DNA of 64,000 nucleotides from DAOUKH01 sp964291475 (GTDB lineage: Bacteria > Chloroflexota > Dehalococcoidia > SHYB01): assembly GCA_964291475.2 (NCBI GenBank), contig OZ220058.1, positions 1-64,000 of the forward strand, written 5' to 3'. Each line of letters begins with the position of its first letter. Position 1 is the first letter of the stretch. The notes under the pieces are model-generated. The model did not search any database. It saw only the letters and a program-made list of their open reading frames with translations, and was not told the origin of the DNA. The position numbers and the translations under genes were made by a program. Shown in pieces: positions 49,053 through 57,759 of this stretch.

Positions 49053-49492
49053 CGCGGGGGGTTGCCACCGAGGGGAAGGCGGAGCACGGCCTCGCCGGCC
49101 ACGGAGGTGGAGCCGTCGTCCTTCTCGATCCACACGTCGCAGCGCAACATGCCGGCGCCGTCTTCGACCCACCGCTCGCGGACGAGGCCCCGCACCGTCA
49201 ACCGCTCGCCGGGATGGGTCTGGGCGTGGTTGCGGGCGGAAATCTTGCGGATGGCGCCGGGGTCGCCGGCGAATCGGACGAGCATCTGCTCGATGTAGGC
49301 GACCATCTGGGGAGCGGCGACCAGGATATCGCGGTAGCCCTCGGAGAGGGCATGGTCGCGGTCGTAGTGGATGCGGTGGGAGGTCCACATCGCGACACCG
49401 TAGAGGAACAGCGATATCTGCGTCGGCGTCTTGACGAACGGCCCGATCTCCTGGTCGACGGCGGTGGCTTCGTAGGTGGTCGTCTCGATCAT
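49049..49492 (-). CDS. Hot-dog fold (MaoC/FAS1-like) dehydratase subunit
   Basis: 147 residues with SHRIHYDRDHALSEGYRD near residue 38, the MaoC-type pattern in which Asp and His of the hydratase site lie (HYD...). VVAAPQMVAYIEQML-like sequence (ILVAAPQMVAYIEQMLVRF) follows as the hot-dog helix. It sits 4 bp after a second hot-dog gene on the same strand; such pairs form a two-subunit hydratase for bulky enoyl-CoA substrates. Acts in the cytoplasm. Confidence 0.8.
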   Translation of the reverse strand: MIETTTYEATAVDQEIGPFVKTPTQISLFLYGVAMWTSHRIHYDRDHALSEGYRDILVAAPQMVAYIEQMLVRFAGDPGAIRKISARNHAQTHPGERLTVRGLVRERWVEDGAGMLRCDVWIEKDDGSTSVAGEAVLRLPLGGNPPR

Positions 49493-49496
49493 GGCG

Positions 49497-49985
49497 CTAC
49501 CGGAAGATGGTCGTCTTGATTTCGACGGCGACCTGCTCGCCGCGCTGGTTGGTGTAGCTGTCGCGGTTGATTTGGAAGATCAAGCGCCCGCTGCGGCCCT
49601 GCTTCTCGTAGATGTCGAGCACGGTGGAGGTCAGGGTGAGCACGTCGCCGGGGCGCACCGGCTCGAAGACCTCGACCTCCTGGCTTCCCGCCATCGAGCG
49701 GCCGTAGACGCCGGGGACGGAGCGGTCGGGGTACTGGCCGTCTTCCTGCAACTCCGATTCGAGCAGCACCTTCCGGAGCGGGGCGCGATAGAACATGCGG
49801 GGCGCGATGATCCCGCCGTACTGGGTGCCCTTGGCATACTCCTCGTCGTAGTAGAGCGGGTTCCAGTCGTCGGTGCCCGCGAGGTACTCGCGTATCTGGC
49901 GCAGCGACACCGGGTCGCTGACCTCGACGGTCTCGTGCCCGATCCAGCGCTTCGCCTCGTCGGTCATGTAGGGGAGCTCGGGCAT
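49497..49985 (-). CDS. FAS1-like / MaoC N-terminal dehydratase subunit
   Basis: 162 residues: VSLRQIREYLAGTDDWNPLY with YDEEYAKGTQYGGIIAPRM is the classic MaoC N-terminal (FAS1_DH) segment, and SQEVEVFEPVRPGDVLTLTS the second half. It pairs with the next small hot-dog gene. The ATG at 49985 has GGAGG 6 bp upstream; the longer frame to 50114 overlaps the divergent CoA-transferase gene. Confidence 0.85.
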   Translation of the reverse strand: MPELPYMTDEAKRWIGHETVEVSDPVSLRQIREYLAGTDDWNPLYYDEEYAKGTQYGGIIAPRMFYRAPLRKVLLESELQEDGQYPDRSVPGVYGRSMAGSQEVEVFEPVRPGDVLTLTSTVLDIYEKQGRSGRLIFQINRDSYTNQRGEQVAVEIKTTIFR

Positions 49986-50076
49986 GTGGCCCTCCGGTGA
50001 GTCGTACCGCGGCGTTCGGTAGAAGTTTGCCGGGGCTTGCGGTAAGCTTCGCGCGGTTTCTGGGGTCTTCTCTGGT

Positions 50077-51303
50077 ATGACAGCACGTCCGAAGCAGCCG
50101 CTCGCCGGCCTCAAGGTCCTTGATTTTACCTGGCACCTGGCCGGGCCGTATGCGTCGAAGCTGCTCGCCGACTACGGGGCCGACGTGGTCAAGGTCGAGC
50201 GGCCCGGCGAGGGCGACCCCGCCCGCCGCTACGGCCCCTTCCCCGGCGACCGGCCGCACCCGGAGCGCTCCGGCCTCTTCCTGCACGTCAACACCAACAA
50301 GCGCTCGATCACGCTGGACCTGCGCGACGACTCCGCCAAGGCGATCGCGCTGGAGCTGGCCCGCGAGGCCGACGTCGTGATGGAGAGCTTCTCGCCGGGC
50401 GTCATGGACGCCTTCGGGCTGGGCTACGAGGCGCTGCGGGCGGTGAACCCCCGCCTCGTCATGTGCTCGCTCAGCTCGTACGGGCAGACCGGCCCCTACC
50501 GCGACTGGAAGGCGACGGACATGACGATGTACGCGCTGGCGGGGTCGCTGAAGACGATGGGGGTGCCGAGCCGCGAGCCGCTGCGCAACGTCGACCACCT
50601 GACCGAGTACCAGGCGGGAAACATGGCGGCGATGACGGTGATGGGGGCGGTGGTGCAGCAGCACTTCGCCGAGGAAGGACAGTACATCGACGTCTCGGTG
50701 TACGAGGTGGCGGCGGGCAGCGCCGACCGGCGGCTCACCTATGCGCTGGGCTGGCAGTACACCGGCGCCGTCAGCGAGCGGATGGAGACGCAGCACATGG
50801 CGCTTCCCGCGGGGAACTTTCCCTGCGGCGACGGCTATCTGAACTTCATGATCTCGCCGCCGCGACGCTGGCCCAACCTCTTCCACATGCTCGGGCACCC
50901 CGAGTACATCGAGGACGAGCGCATGCAGGACGCCTCGTTCTGGGAGACGCCGGAGGCGGTCGAGCTCGTGGACGGGCTGCTGTACCCGTGGCTGATGGAG
51001 CGCACCAGGGCGGAGGTCGTCGAGGCGGGCCAGGCGCAGCACCTGCCGGTGGCGGGGATGAACACGCCGTCGGAGATTCTGAAGGACCCGCATTACACGG
51101 CGCGCGGTTTCTTCGTCGAGGCCGACCACGCCGAAGCGGGCCGCATCCCGCATCCGGGGCCGACGATGTTCGTCAACGGCGGCGGCTGGGAGATGCGCCG
51201 CCCCGCGCCGCTGCTCGGCGAGCACAACCGCGAGATCCTGTGCGGCCGCCTCGGCCTTTCGATGGACGAGCTTTCCATTCTTCGCGGGCAGGGGGCGATT
51301 TGA
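50077..51303 (+). CDS. CaiB/BaiF (family III) CoA-transferase
   Basis: 408 residues. LAGLKVLDFTWHLAGPYASK, LLADYGADVVKVERPGEGDP, NTNKRSITLDLR, MESFSPGVMDAFGLGY and LSSYGQTGPYRDW are the family landmarks in order; the catalytic Asp should lie in the ATDMTMYALAG region near residue 150. It moves CoA between acids to activate a substrate. It overlaps the next CoA-transferase by 1 bp, so the two may form a heteromer or be paralogues for related acids. Divergent from the hot-dog pair. Confidence 0.93.
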   Translation: MTARPKQPLAGLKVLDFTWHLAGPYASKLLADYGADVVKVERPGEGDPARRYGPFPGDRPHPERSGLFLHVNTNKRSITLDLRDDSAKAIALELAREADVVMESFSPGVMDAFGLGYEALRAVNPRLVMCSLSSYGQTGPYRDWKATDMTMYALAGSLKTMGVPSREPLRNVDHLTEYQAGNMAAMTVMGAVVQQHFAEEGQYIDVSVYEVAAGSADRRLTYALGWQYTGAVSERMETQHMALPAGNFPCGDGYLNFMISPPRRWPNLFHMLGHPEYIEDERMQDASFWETPEAVELVDGLLYPWLMERTRAEVVEAGQAQHLPVAGMNTPSEILKDPHYTARGFFVEADHAEAGRIPHPGPTMFVNGGGWEMRRPAPLLGEHNREILCGRLGLSMDELSILRGQGAI

Positions 51304-52607
51304 TGAGCGGCCTGCCCCTCTCGCGCATCCGCATCCTCGACTTCTCGCTGGTATGGGCGGGGCCGTTCGCCGTGATGATGCTCGGCGACCTGGGGGCGGA
51401 AATCGTCCGCGTCGAGTCGCGCCGCCACCACATCACCAACACGCGAGGCTTCGTGCCCTGGCCGCCCGACAAAGAGTTCGTCTCCCGGCTGGGCCACATG
51501 GCCGGCGGCTACGTGGACAAGGACCCCGCCGGCAACCCATGGAACCGCCACGCGCTGTTCAACAGCCTGGGGCGCAACCGGCGCTCCGTCGTTGCCGAAA
51601 TCGGGACGGAGGAGGGGCACCGCACCGTCGAGGAGCTGGTGAAGATCTGCGACGTGCTGATCGAGAACAACTCGATGGGGATGATGGCGCGCCACGGGCT
51701 CGACTACGAATCGGTGCGCAAGCTCAACCCGTCGATCATCTACGTCACGATGCCGCTCTACGGGCTGACGGGGCCGTATCACCAGCACGTGGGGTTTGGG
51801 TCGCAGGGTGAGGCGACCGCCGGCTACCTGCTGCTGCGGGGCTACGAGGACGACGGCCCGATGACGAACCACGGGTCGAACCACATGGACGCGTCGAGCG
51901 GCATCGCCGCCGCCTACGCGACGCTGATGGGCATCTACCAGCGCGACCGCACCGGCGAGAGCCAGTTCATCGAGGTGTCGCAGACGGAACACATGACCCA
52001 CCAGGTGGGCGGCGCACTGATGGACGCGGCGATGAACGGCCGCGACCGGACGCCCATCGGCAACCGCGACGAATTCCGCGCGCCGCAGGGCATCTACCGC
52101 TGCCGGGGCGAAGACCGGTGGGTCGCGGTGAGCGTGGGCACCGACGACGAGTGGTCGGGTCTCTGCAAGGCCCTGGGCCGCCCCGAGCTGTCGGACGACC
52201 CTGCCTACGTCGGCAACTTGGCGCGCCGCGCCCGCCACGACGAGCTCGACGCGATGATCTCAGCGTGGAGCGCCGGCCTCGAGGACCGCGACGCCATGGA
52301 GCGGCTCCAGAACGAGGGCGTGCCCGCCGGCATGTGCTCCGACGACGCCGACCCCTACTTCGACCCGCAGCTCGAGGCGCGCGGCTTCTACCGTTGGATG
52401 GAGCAGGCGGCGTGCGGGCGGCACCGCTACCCTGGCCACATCTTCAAGTTCGCGGGCAAGGAGCTGCGCTTCGAGTCGCCGCCGCCGCTGCTCGGCGAGC
52501 ACAACGATTGGGTCTACGGCGACCTGCTCGGCCTCCCCGCCGCCGAGATCGAGCGCCAAAAGGAGCTCGGCCTCATCGGCGAGGGCTACCTCCCGACGGT
52601 GAAGTAG
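51303..52607 (+). CDS. CaiB/BaiF (family III) CoA-transferase
   Basis: 434 residues. Starts SRIRILDFSLVWAGPFAVMM, then LGDLGAEIVRVESRRHHITN, SLGRNRRSVVAEI, LIENNSMGMMARHGLDYES and MPLYGLTGPYHQH, with the catalytic-Asp region around SNHMDASSGIAAAYA. It shares a TGATGA junction with the preceding gene, indicating coupled translation. The two differ clearly in sequence, so this is not a recent duplication. Confidence 0.93.
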   Translation: MSGLPLSRIRILDFSLVWAGPFAVMMLGDLGAEIVRVESRRHHITNTRGFVPWPPDKEFVSRLGHMAGGYVDKDPAGNPWNRHALFNSLGRNRRSVVAEIGTEEGHRTVEELVKICDVLIENNSMGMMARHGLDYESVRKLNPSIIYVTMPLYGLTGPYHQHVGFGSQGEATAGYLLLRGYEDDGPMTNHGSNHMDASSGIAAAYATLMGIYQRDRTGESQFIEVSQTEHMTHQVGGALMDAAMNGRDRTPIGNRDEFRAPQGIYRCRGEDRWVAVSVGTDDEWSGLCKALGRPELSDDPAYVGNLARRARHDELDAMISAWSAGLEDRDAMERLQNEGVPAGMCSDDADPYFDPQLEARGFYRWMEQAACGRHRYPGHIFKFAGKELRFESPPPLLGEHNDWVYGDLLGLPAAEIERQKELGLIGEGYLPTVK

Positions 52608-52622
52608 CAGACGGGAGAGGGA

Positions 52623-52883
52623 TCAGGGTCGAGTGCCGGACGACTGAACCAGTGGGATCGAGACTAACTGGTTCCCAGGCGGTGTCTCGATGCTGTCGAG
52701 TGGACTAGGTGGCGCAACGGGCCAGCCGCTCTTTTCCATCTCGGAAACATAGTCCCGCAGCACATCCTCCGCGTTCAGGATGGCCTCCTCTATCGTGTTC
52801 CCCATCGCACCGACATCAAGGTCTGGGAACACGACACCATAGGCACCCTCCTCGCCGTCTATAAGCGCCGGATACCTAACCAT
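52623..52883 (-). CDS. hicB: HicB-type antitoxin
   Basis: 86 residues: the N-terminal degenerate RNase-H-like HicB fold is YPALIDGEEGAYGVVFPDLD followed by GAMGNTIEEAILNAEDVL and DYVSEMEKSGWPVAPPS. The C-terminal DNA-binding part is short, with no obvious helix-turn-helix. The ATG has TAGGAGGAAG just upstream. It follows hicA by 8 bp, the usual order. Confidence 0.88.
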   Translation of the reverse strand: MVRYPALIDGEEGAYGVVFPDLDVGAMGNTIEEAILNAEDVLRDYVSEMEKSGWPVAPPSPLDSIETPPGNQLVSIPLVQSSGTRP

Positions 52884-52891
52884 GCTTCCTC

Positions 52892-53077
52892 CTACTGCCA
52901 ACCCGCCTTCTTTGCAACGGCTCGCGCTACTCCATTGGAGACGGTTCGATGGCGGGGTAGCGGGATAACATCACTGACATTGGGATGCCGGTAGATGTCG
53001 TGGTTTGAGCCTCGCCGAGCCAACCGCCAGCCCTCGCGCTCTAGCCGTTGCTGTATCCGTTGCCGATCAGTCTCCAT
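52892..53077 (-). CDS. hicA: HicA-type mRNA interferase toxin
   Basis: 61 residues with the double-stranded RNA-binding-like HicA fold: RLEREGWRLARRGSNHDIYR, where the active His is in GSNHDIYRHP, and VIPLPRHRTVSNGVARAVAKKAGW at the end (quoted only in part here: NGVARAVAKKAGW). It cleaves mRNA unless bound by HicB, whose gene follows. The module lies between CoA-transferase and amidohydrolase genes. Confidence 0.88.
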   Translation of the reverse strand: METDRQRIQQRLEREGWRLARRGSNHDIYRHPNVSDVIPLPRHRTVSNGVARAVAKKAGWQ

Positions 53078-53103
53078 TCAGTGCTTGGTGCACAGCCCCC
53101 GCG

Positions 53104-54294
53104 CTAGCCTTCGAGCTGGTAGAAATCGACGGCGTTGCGGCCGCGGATCTTGGCCTGGTCTTCCTCGGGAACGCCTTCGAGGTTGTCGTTCAGCATCTGG
53201 ACGAAGCCGGGGTAGAAGGCATCGGGGTGGGGGTAGTCGGAGCCCCAGATGATGCGGTCGGCGCCGAGCCAGTCGATGGTCATCTTCAGCGCCGCCTCTT
53301 CGGGGTCGAAGGAGATCCACCAGTTGCGCTTGAAGTACTCGCTGGGGCTCATCGTCAGGTGCGGGAGGGTGTGGCCCATATGCTCGAAGCGGCTGTCGAG
53401 CCGTTCCAGGAAAGAGACGAGCCAGCCGCCGCTCGATTCGAGGATGGCAAGGCGCAGGTCGGGGAAGCGCTCGGTGACGCCGCCGATGATGGTGCCCATG
53501 ACGGCGTGCATCGAGTCGACGGGAATATTGAACGGGGTGCGCATGAAGACGAGCTCGGACGTGGGCCCGATGATGTCGAAGTAGCGGGCCGAGCCGTACA
53601 TGGTGTCGCCGGGGAAGGGGTGGAAGCCGACGGCGACGCCGAGCTCCTCGCAGGTCGCCCAGAAGGGGTCGAAGCTCTCGTCCCACCAGCGGACTTCGCC
53701 GTTGGGGAGCGTGGTGCGGAGGAAGACGGCGGGGAAGCCGAAGTCCTTCTTGCAGCGCCGCACCTCGTCGCAGGCGGCCTCGACGTCGTGGAGGGCCACG
53801 ATGTTGGTCGCGCCGTAGAGGCGGCTGGGGTCGGCCTGGCACCACTCGTGGAGCCAGTTGTTGAGCGCCGCGTTGAGGGCCAGGTGGTACTCGCCGTCGG
53901 GCACCCAGGCCAGCGCCGAGGTGGGGTAGAGGACGGAGGCGTCGATCGATTCCTCGTCCATGACGACCAGCCGGCCCTCGTTGTCGACGATGCGGGGGTC
54001 CATCTTCTCGTACATCGTGGCGGAAGAACTGCCCTGGGCGAGGTCTTCCTTGCGGTGCACGCCGATGAGCCCCGTCATCTGCGTCTCGTTGGGGCGGGTA
54101 AAGAGCGGCGTGCCGAACTGGGGGCACCCCTCCGACTGCCAGTCGCGGCCGCCCCAGGCGTTGCCGCTGCCGGGAATGCGGTACGGCGCTTGGTCGCGCC
54201 ACTTGGGGTCGATGTAGGGACGCAGGTCGTTCGGCTCGATGAAGTGGCCGTCGGCGTCGACGATTTGCAGCTTGACGCGGGTCTCGGTGGTCAT
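53104..54294 (-). CDS. Amidohydrolase family protein (COG2159)
   Basis: 396 residues. VDADGHFIEPNDLRPYIDP gives the first metal-site strand; ALNNWLHEWCQADPSRLYG, GFHPFPGDTMYGSARYFD, LRLAILESSGGWLVSFLERL and IIWGSDYPHPDAFYPGF follow, ending in the conserved Ser-Asp-Tyr-Pro-His. The Asp-x-His start differs from the Asp-x-His-xx-Glu-Pro of true decarboxylases only in detail. It is about half identical in look to the neighbour at 54694, so the two are probably old duplicates. The ATG has GGAGGAG upstream. Confidence 0.9.
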   Translation of the reverse strand: MTTETRVKLQIVDADGHFIEPNDLRPYIDPKWRDQAPYRIPGSGNAWGGRDWQSEGCPQFGTPLFTRPNETQMTGLIGVHRKEDLAQGSSSATMYEKMDPRIVDNEGRLVVMDEESIDASVLYPTSALAWVPDGEYHLALNAALNNWLHEWCQADPSRLYGATNIVALHDVEAACDEVRRCKKDFGFPAVFLRTTLPNGEVRWWDESFDPFWATCEELGVAVGFHPFPGDTMYGSARYFDIIGPTSELVFMRTPFNIPVDSMHAVMGTIIGGVTERFPDLRLAILESSGGWLVSFLERLDSRFEHMGHTLPHLTMSPSEYFKRNWWISFDPEEAALKMTIDWLGADRIIWGSDYPHPDAFYPGFVQMLNDNLEGVPEEDQAKIRGRNAVDFYQLEG

Positions 54295-54343
54295 CAGGCT
54301 CCTCCGCCGGGGCGCTTGCCCACCGCCCCGGCCCTCTTCCGCG

Positions 54344-54373
54344 ATTCTAGGTTTGCGCCGGTTTGGGTGTCAA
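54344..54373 (-). promoter_or_regulatory. Putative promoter of the 53104-54294 amidohydrolase
   Basis: On the minus strand TTGACA (54368-54373), 18 bp, TAGAAT (54344-54349), about 50 bp before the ATG. Confidence 0.65.
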
Positions 54374-54409
54374 CGAAACGAACGCAGAGACGGCCATGGT
54401 GGGGGCTAT

Positions 54410-54670
54410 GCCCAACATCTCCCCCGGTAGGAGACCCTTGCACAACCTCCGACAACGCCGACGGATCATCCATGTAGGGGCAACCCTCGTGGTTGCCCAG
54501 GGGTGCGGGCGGGGTCTTTTCCCTTCCCTCCCCCTGTAGGGGCGATTCACGAATCGCCCGTTCCTATCCCCCGAACCGCCTCACGGGGGCAGGCCCAAGG
54601 TTACGCAAGGGTCCCGGCTAGGGGGAGCACCTCAAACCCTTCCCCCTCCGGGGGAAACTGAAAGAGGGCC
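54410..54670. repeat. Composite palindromic repeat, inverted partner of 47.6 kb
   Basis: Modules in order: TTGCACAACCTCCGACAACG, GGATCATCCATGTAGGGGCA, the arm pair GGGGCAACC/GGTTGCCC, CAGGGGTGCGGGCGGGGTCT, GGGCGATTCACGAATCGCCC (54540-54559), CGTTCCTATCCCCCGAACCG, GGCCCAAGGTTACGCAAGGG and CTTCCCCCTCCGGGGGAAAC with TGAAAGAGGGCC. The same pieces in reverse orientation make up 47585-47890. No gene is seen in this 399 bp gap. Confidence 0.85.
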
Positions 54671-54693
54671 GGGGCGGGGTGCCCGCCCGTGCC

Positions 54694-55902
54694 CTACCGC
54701 TCGTCGGGGAGCTTGTAGAAGTCGAGGGCGTTGCGGCCGCGGATGCGGTCCTGGTCTTCGGTGGACATGTCGGCGAGGTTCTCGTTCAGCATCTCGACGA
54801 AGTTCGGGTAGAAGGCGTCGGGATGGGGGTAGTCGGAGCCCCAGATGATGCGGTCGGCGCCGAGAATGTCGGCGGTGAGGGCGAGCGGCGCCTCTTCGGG
54901 GTCGAACGAGATCCAGCAGTTGCGGCGGAAGTAGTCGCTGGGGGCCATCTGCATCTCGGGGACGATCTGGCCGAGGTGGTCGAACCGGTTGTCGAGGCGT
55001 TCGAGGAGCGTGAGGAGCCAGCCGCCGCTCGATTCGAGGATGCCGACGCGGAGGTCGGGGAAGCGCTCGAAGGTGCCGCCGACGATGAGGGCGGTGAGCG
55101 TGTTCATCGAGTCGACCATGTGGTTGAACGGGGTACGGATGAACATCTGCGCGCCGGTGGGGCCGACGTAGTCGAAGTAGCGGCCCGAGCCGTACATGAC
55201 GTCGCCGGGGAAGGGGTGGAAGCCGACGGCGACGTCGAGGTCCTGGCAGGTCGCCCAGAAGGGGTCGTAGGTGTCGCGCCACCAGCGGGACTCGGCGTCG
55301 GGGAGCGCCGAACGCAGGAAGGCGGCGGGGAAGCCGTGCTCGCCGACGGAGCGGCGGAGCTCGTCGCAGGCCATCTCGACGTCCCAGATAGCCACGATGT
55401 TGGCCGCCCCGTAGAGCCGCCTGGGATCGGCCTTCACGAAGTCGCCGAGCCAGTCGTTGAGCGCGCGGTTGAGCGCCATGTGGTACTCGGGCTCGCTGAC
55501 CCACTGGAGGCCGAGCGTCGGATAGAGCACCGAGAGGTCGATGCCCTCCTCGTCGAGGATGTCGACGCGCTCCTCGGAGCCCATGATGCGGGCGTCCTGG
55601 TCGGCATAGTTGCGGATCATCGGGGCCTTGTTGGCCTCCTCGCGCTCCTGGGCGGCGAGCAGGTGGCCGGAATCGGAGTCCCGCTTGAAGACGAAGTTGG
55701 AGACGTTGCCCGCGCCCATCTGCTGGTTGTAGGACGACCAGTGCTTGCCGACCCATTCGTCGACGCCGTCGGCGTTGCGGACGATGCGGGGGGCGACGTC
55801 CTTGTACTTCGGCTCGATGTAGTCGGGGATGGCGTAGGGCGGCTCGAGATAGTGGCCGTCCGCGTCCACGATCTTGGTCTTAATGCGGGTCTCGGTGGTC
55901 AT
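54694..55902 (-). CDS. Amidohydrolase family protein (COG2159)
   Basis: 402 residues. KIVDADGHYLEPPYAIPDY contains the metal-site Asp-x-His and the Glu-Pro; ALNDWLGDFVKADPRRLYGA, GFHPFPGDVMYGSGRYFDYV, LRVGILESSGGWLLTLLERL and IIWGSDYPHPDAFYPNF match its neighbour closely. Function as a metal-dependent hydrolase or decarboxylase is likely; the substrate is unknown. The ATG has AAGGAGAG upstream and a strong promoter at 55952-55980. Confidence 0.9.
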   Translation of the reverse strand: MTTETRIKTKIVDADGHYLEPPYAIPDYIEPKYKDVAPRIVRNADGVDEWVGKHWSSYNQQMGAGNVSNFVFKRDSDSGHLLAAQEREEANKAPMIRNYADQDARIMGSEERVDILDEEGIDLSVLYPTLGLQWVSEPEYHMALNRALNDWLGDFVKADPRRLYGAANIVAIWDVEMACDELRRSVGEHGFPAAFLRSALPDAESRWWRDTYDPFWATCQDLDVAVGFHPFPGDVMYGSGRYFDYVGPTGAQMFIRTPFNHMVDSMNTLTALIVGGTFERFPDLRVGILESSGGWLLTLLERLDNRFDHLGQIVPEMQMAPSDYFRRNCWISFDPEEAPLALTADILGADRIIWGSDYPHPDAFYPNFVEMLNENLADMSTEDQDRIRGRNALDFYKLPDER

Positions 55903-55951
55903 CGCGCTCTCCTTCTCGCCCGGCGCCGTGCCCGGACGCCAACCTCACGGG

Positions 55952-55980
55952 ATGGTATGGAGCGCCAAACCTGTTGTCAA
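55952..55980 (-). promoter_or_regulatory. Putative promoter of the 54694-55902 amidohydrolase
   Basis: On the minus strand TTGACA (55975-55980), 17 bp, TACCAT (55952-55957), 50 bp before the ATG. It shares its -10 hexamer with the SOS-box promoter at 6379. Confidence 0.65.
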
Positions 55981-55988
55981 CGCGGGGG

Positions 55989-57512
55989 CTAGCGCTCGAT
56001 CAATCGCACAGTCCACGGCCCGTCCGCCTGGATGGCGAGCACGTAGTTGCCGTAGGGCAGGTCGTCATCCGTCTTGTCCGTGTTCGTCGAGGAATACACC
56101 GTCACCGGGCGCCTGAGGTTGCTGAAGGACGCCTGCCGGGGCGGTACCAACTGGGCCGCGGTCCCGTCGTCGGCGATCAGCCGCGCCGAGAAGTTCGACC
56201 CCGTATGCGTGACGTCGAACAGAAAGTCGGCGGTGAACGGGTTCCCGCTGGTCATGTTGAACGGCCCGATGACCTGATCGCCCGATCCCGTTACCGCCGA
56301 GATCGACGGCGGCGCAAGCTTGGGCAGGAACACCCGTACCTGCCAGGCGCCGTCGCCCTCTACTCGGATATTGAACGCCGAGATCTCGGAGGAGTGGTCC
56401 TCGAACCGGTTGTCGCGATACGACAGCGCCCGCACGCCGCGATAGGGCCCGCGCGTGCGGTCGGTCGTCAGGAGCAGCTCGTAGTCCTCGCCGACGGCGT
56501 CCACGACGAAGATCTTGAAGCTGTCGGAGCCCTGATAGTCGATGTCGAACACCACCGGCGCGCCCCTCGCTCCGGTGTACACGAAGGGGTTGCCCGTGGT
56601 CTCTGAGCCGCTGCCCGAGTAGTCCCGGAGCACCGTCTCGAAGGGGACCGTCATCGCCTGCACGGCGACGGCCGTGGCCGGCGGCGTGTTCGTGGGCGTC
56701 GGCGTCGGCGTGGGGGTCTCGCTCGGTGTCGGCGTCGGTGTGGGGGTTCTTGTCGGGATTGGGGTGGGGGTCGGTGTTGCCGTGGGCTGCGGTGCAGCGG
56801 TGGGACGTGGCGCCGGCGTCGCAACGGTCCCGAAAACAACCTGGACCGACACGATCGGACCAATGGAGAAGTAGGTCGGAGTCTCCGCCCTTACAAGCAC
56901 CGCAGGGCGACCGCTCACCGAAATTCGGGCGTCACGGGTCAGCGTCAGGACGAGGACTCCATGAGGTTCGATTTGCGTCAGCGTGTCGCCCGCCAGACCC
57001 GGTGCGTAAGCGCCGAAGTGCGTGCCGCCGGGGGGCGCAGCCGACGCCAACAGCAGCAGCCCTCGCGATGTGAGCTCGTGCAGCGCCGTCTCGGGGTCGA
57101 CAGGGCCCGCTGGATGTGTCGTCGCCGCGATATCACGCGTAAGGATCTGATTGCGGGTGAGCTGCACACTCGCCGCGCCGCTTGGAGGGGACCACGTTCC
57201 CGTCGCGGTGAATGCCTGGAGGCTCAGCGTCGAGCCGATTCGCGGGCCGCCCGATCCGAGGCTCACGTCGAGCCGGTACTGATCTACGTCCAGTCCATCG
57301 CGTCCCGTCGTGGTCCGCCCGATCTCGGCACCGTTTTCGTCCAACGCTCGGACCACGGTCCCCGCCGGGGCCGGTTGTCCATCGAGCGTCACCCGGCCTG
57401 TCAGCACGCTCGCGCCCTGGGCGGAGACCGCTATCGCGAAGGGGATCACACCAGCCAGAACCACGACAACGGCAACGACGGCGATGAGGCGGGCTCTCGT
57501 CAACGCGGGCAT
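55989..57512 (-). CDS. Exported protein with Thr/Pro-rich linker
   Basis: 507 residues. A signal peptide (LIAVVAVVVVLAGVIPFAIA) leads to a beta-sandwich start LTGRVTLDGQPAPAGTVVRA like carboxypeptidase-regulatory or Cna-B domains. A Thr-Pro linker made of TPTP units (about residues 230-285) separates it from a C-terminal half with repeated NPFVYTGARGAPVVFDIDYQ- and NPFTADFLFDVTHTGSNFSA-like units, two copies of one beta domain. No membrane anchor or catalytic motif is seen. It is probably an extracellular binding or surface-layer-associated protein. It ends a minus-strand run that starts with the SDR gene. Confidence 0.7.
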   Translation of the reverse strand: MPALTRARLIAVVAVVVVLAGVIPFAIAVSAQGASVLTGRVTLDGQPAPAGTVVRALDENGAEIGRTTTGRDGLDVDQYRLDVSLGSGGPRIGSTLSLQAFTATGTWSPPSGAASVQLTRNQILTRDIAATTHPAGPVDPETALHELTSRGLLLLASAAPPGGTHFGAYAPGLAGDTLTQIEPHGVLVLTLTRDARISVSGRPAVLVRAETPTYFSIGPIVSVQVVFGTVATPAPRPTAAPQPTATPTPTPIPTRTPTPTPTPSETPTPTPTPTNTPPATAVAVQAMTVPFETVLRDYSGSGSETTGNPFVYTGARGAPVVFDIDYQGSDSFKIFVVDAVGEDYELLLTTDRTRGPYRGVRALSYRDNRFEDHSSEISAFNIRVEGDGAWQVRVFLPKLAPPSISAVTGSGDQVIGPFNMTSGNPFTADFLFDVTHTGSNFSARLIADDGTAAQLVPPRQASFSNLRRPVTVYSSTNTDKTDDDLPYGNYVLAIQADGPWTVRLIER

Positions 57513-57519
57513 CGGCGGG

Positions 57520-57759
57520 CTAGCCGGCGCGGATGGCGTCGCGGATTTCTTTGTTGTCGGGGAAGCGGCCCTTCTCCGCTTTGGAGAAGACGGGGGCGCC
57601 GTCGAGGGAGACCTCGAACTGGCCCTTGCCGCCGGGGGTGAGGGTCACCCCGCCCAGCTTGCGGGAGAACTCCTGGAGCATCTTCTCCGCCAAAATGACG
57701 GCTTCAGGAAGATAGCCTCACTCGTTGCAGTAGACGATCTCGAGCAGGGGCTTGGTCAC
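57520..57759 (-). CDS. SelW-like Rdx family protein, candidate selenoprotein with CxxU
   Basis: Read through one TGA (57718-57720), this 79-residue protein is a complete Rdx (SelT/SelW/SelH-type) thioredoxin-fold protein: LLEIVYCNE, the TGA, GYLPEAVILAEKML, VTLTPGGKGQFEVSLDG, then VFSKAEKGRFPDNKEI. The TGA falls exactly at the second redox position, C11-N-E-U14, where known SelW proteins carry selenocysteine. The GTG start overlaps the upstream stop (GTGA). Behind the TGA a small stem, CCGTC (57697-57701) with GGCGG (57687-57691), has a 5-nt loop 21 nt away; its first loop base is A and not the preferred G, so the SECIS is less clear than in the DCC gene. Confidence 0.78.
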
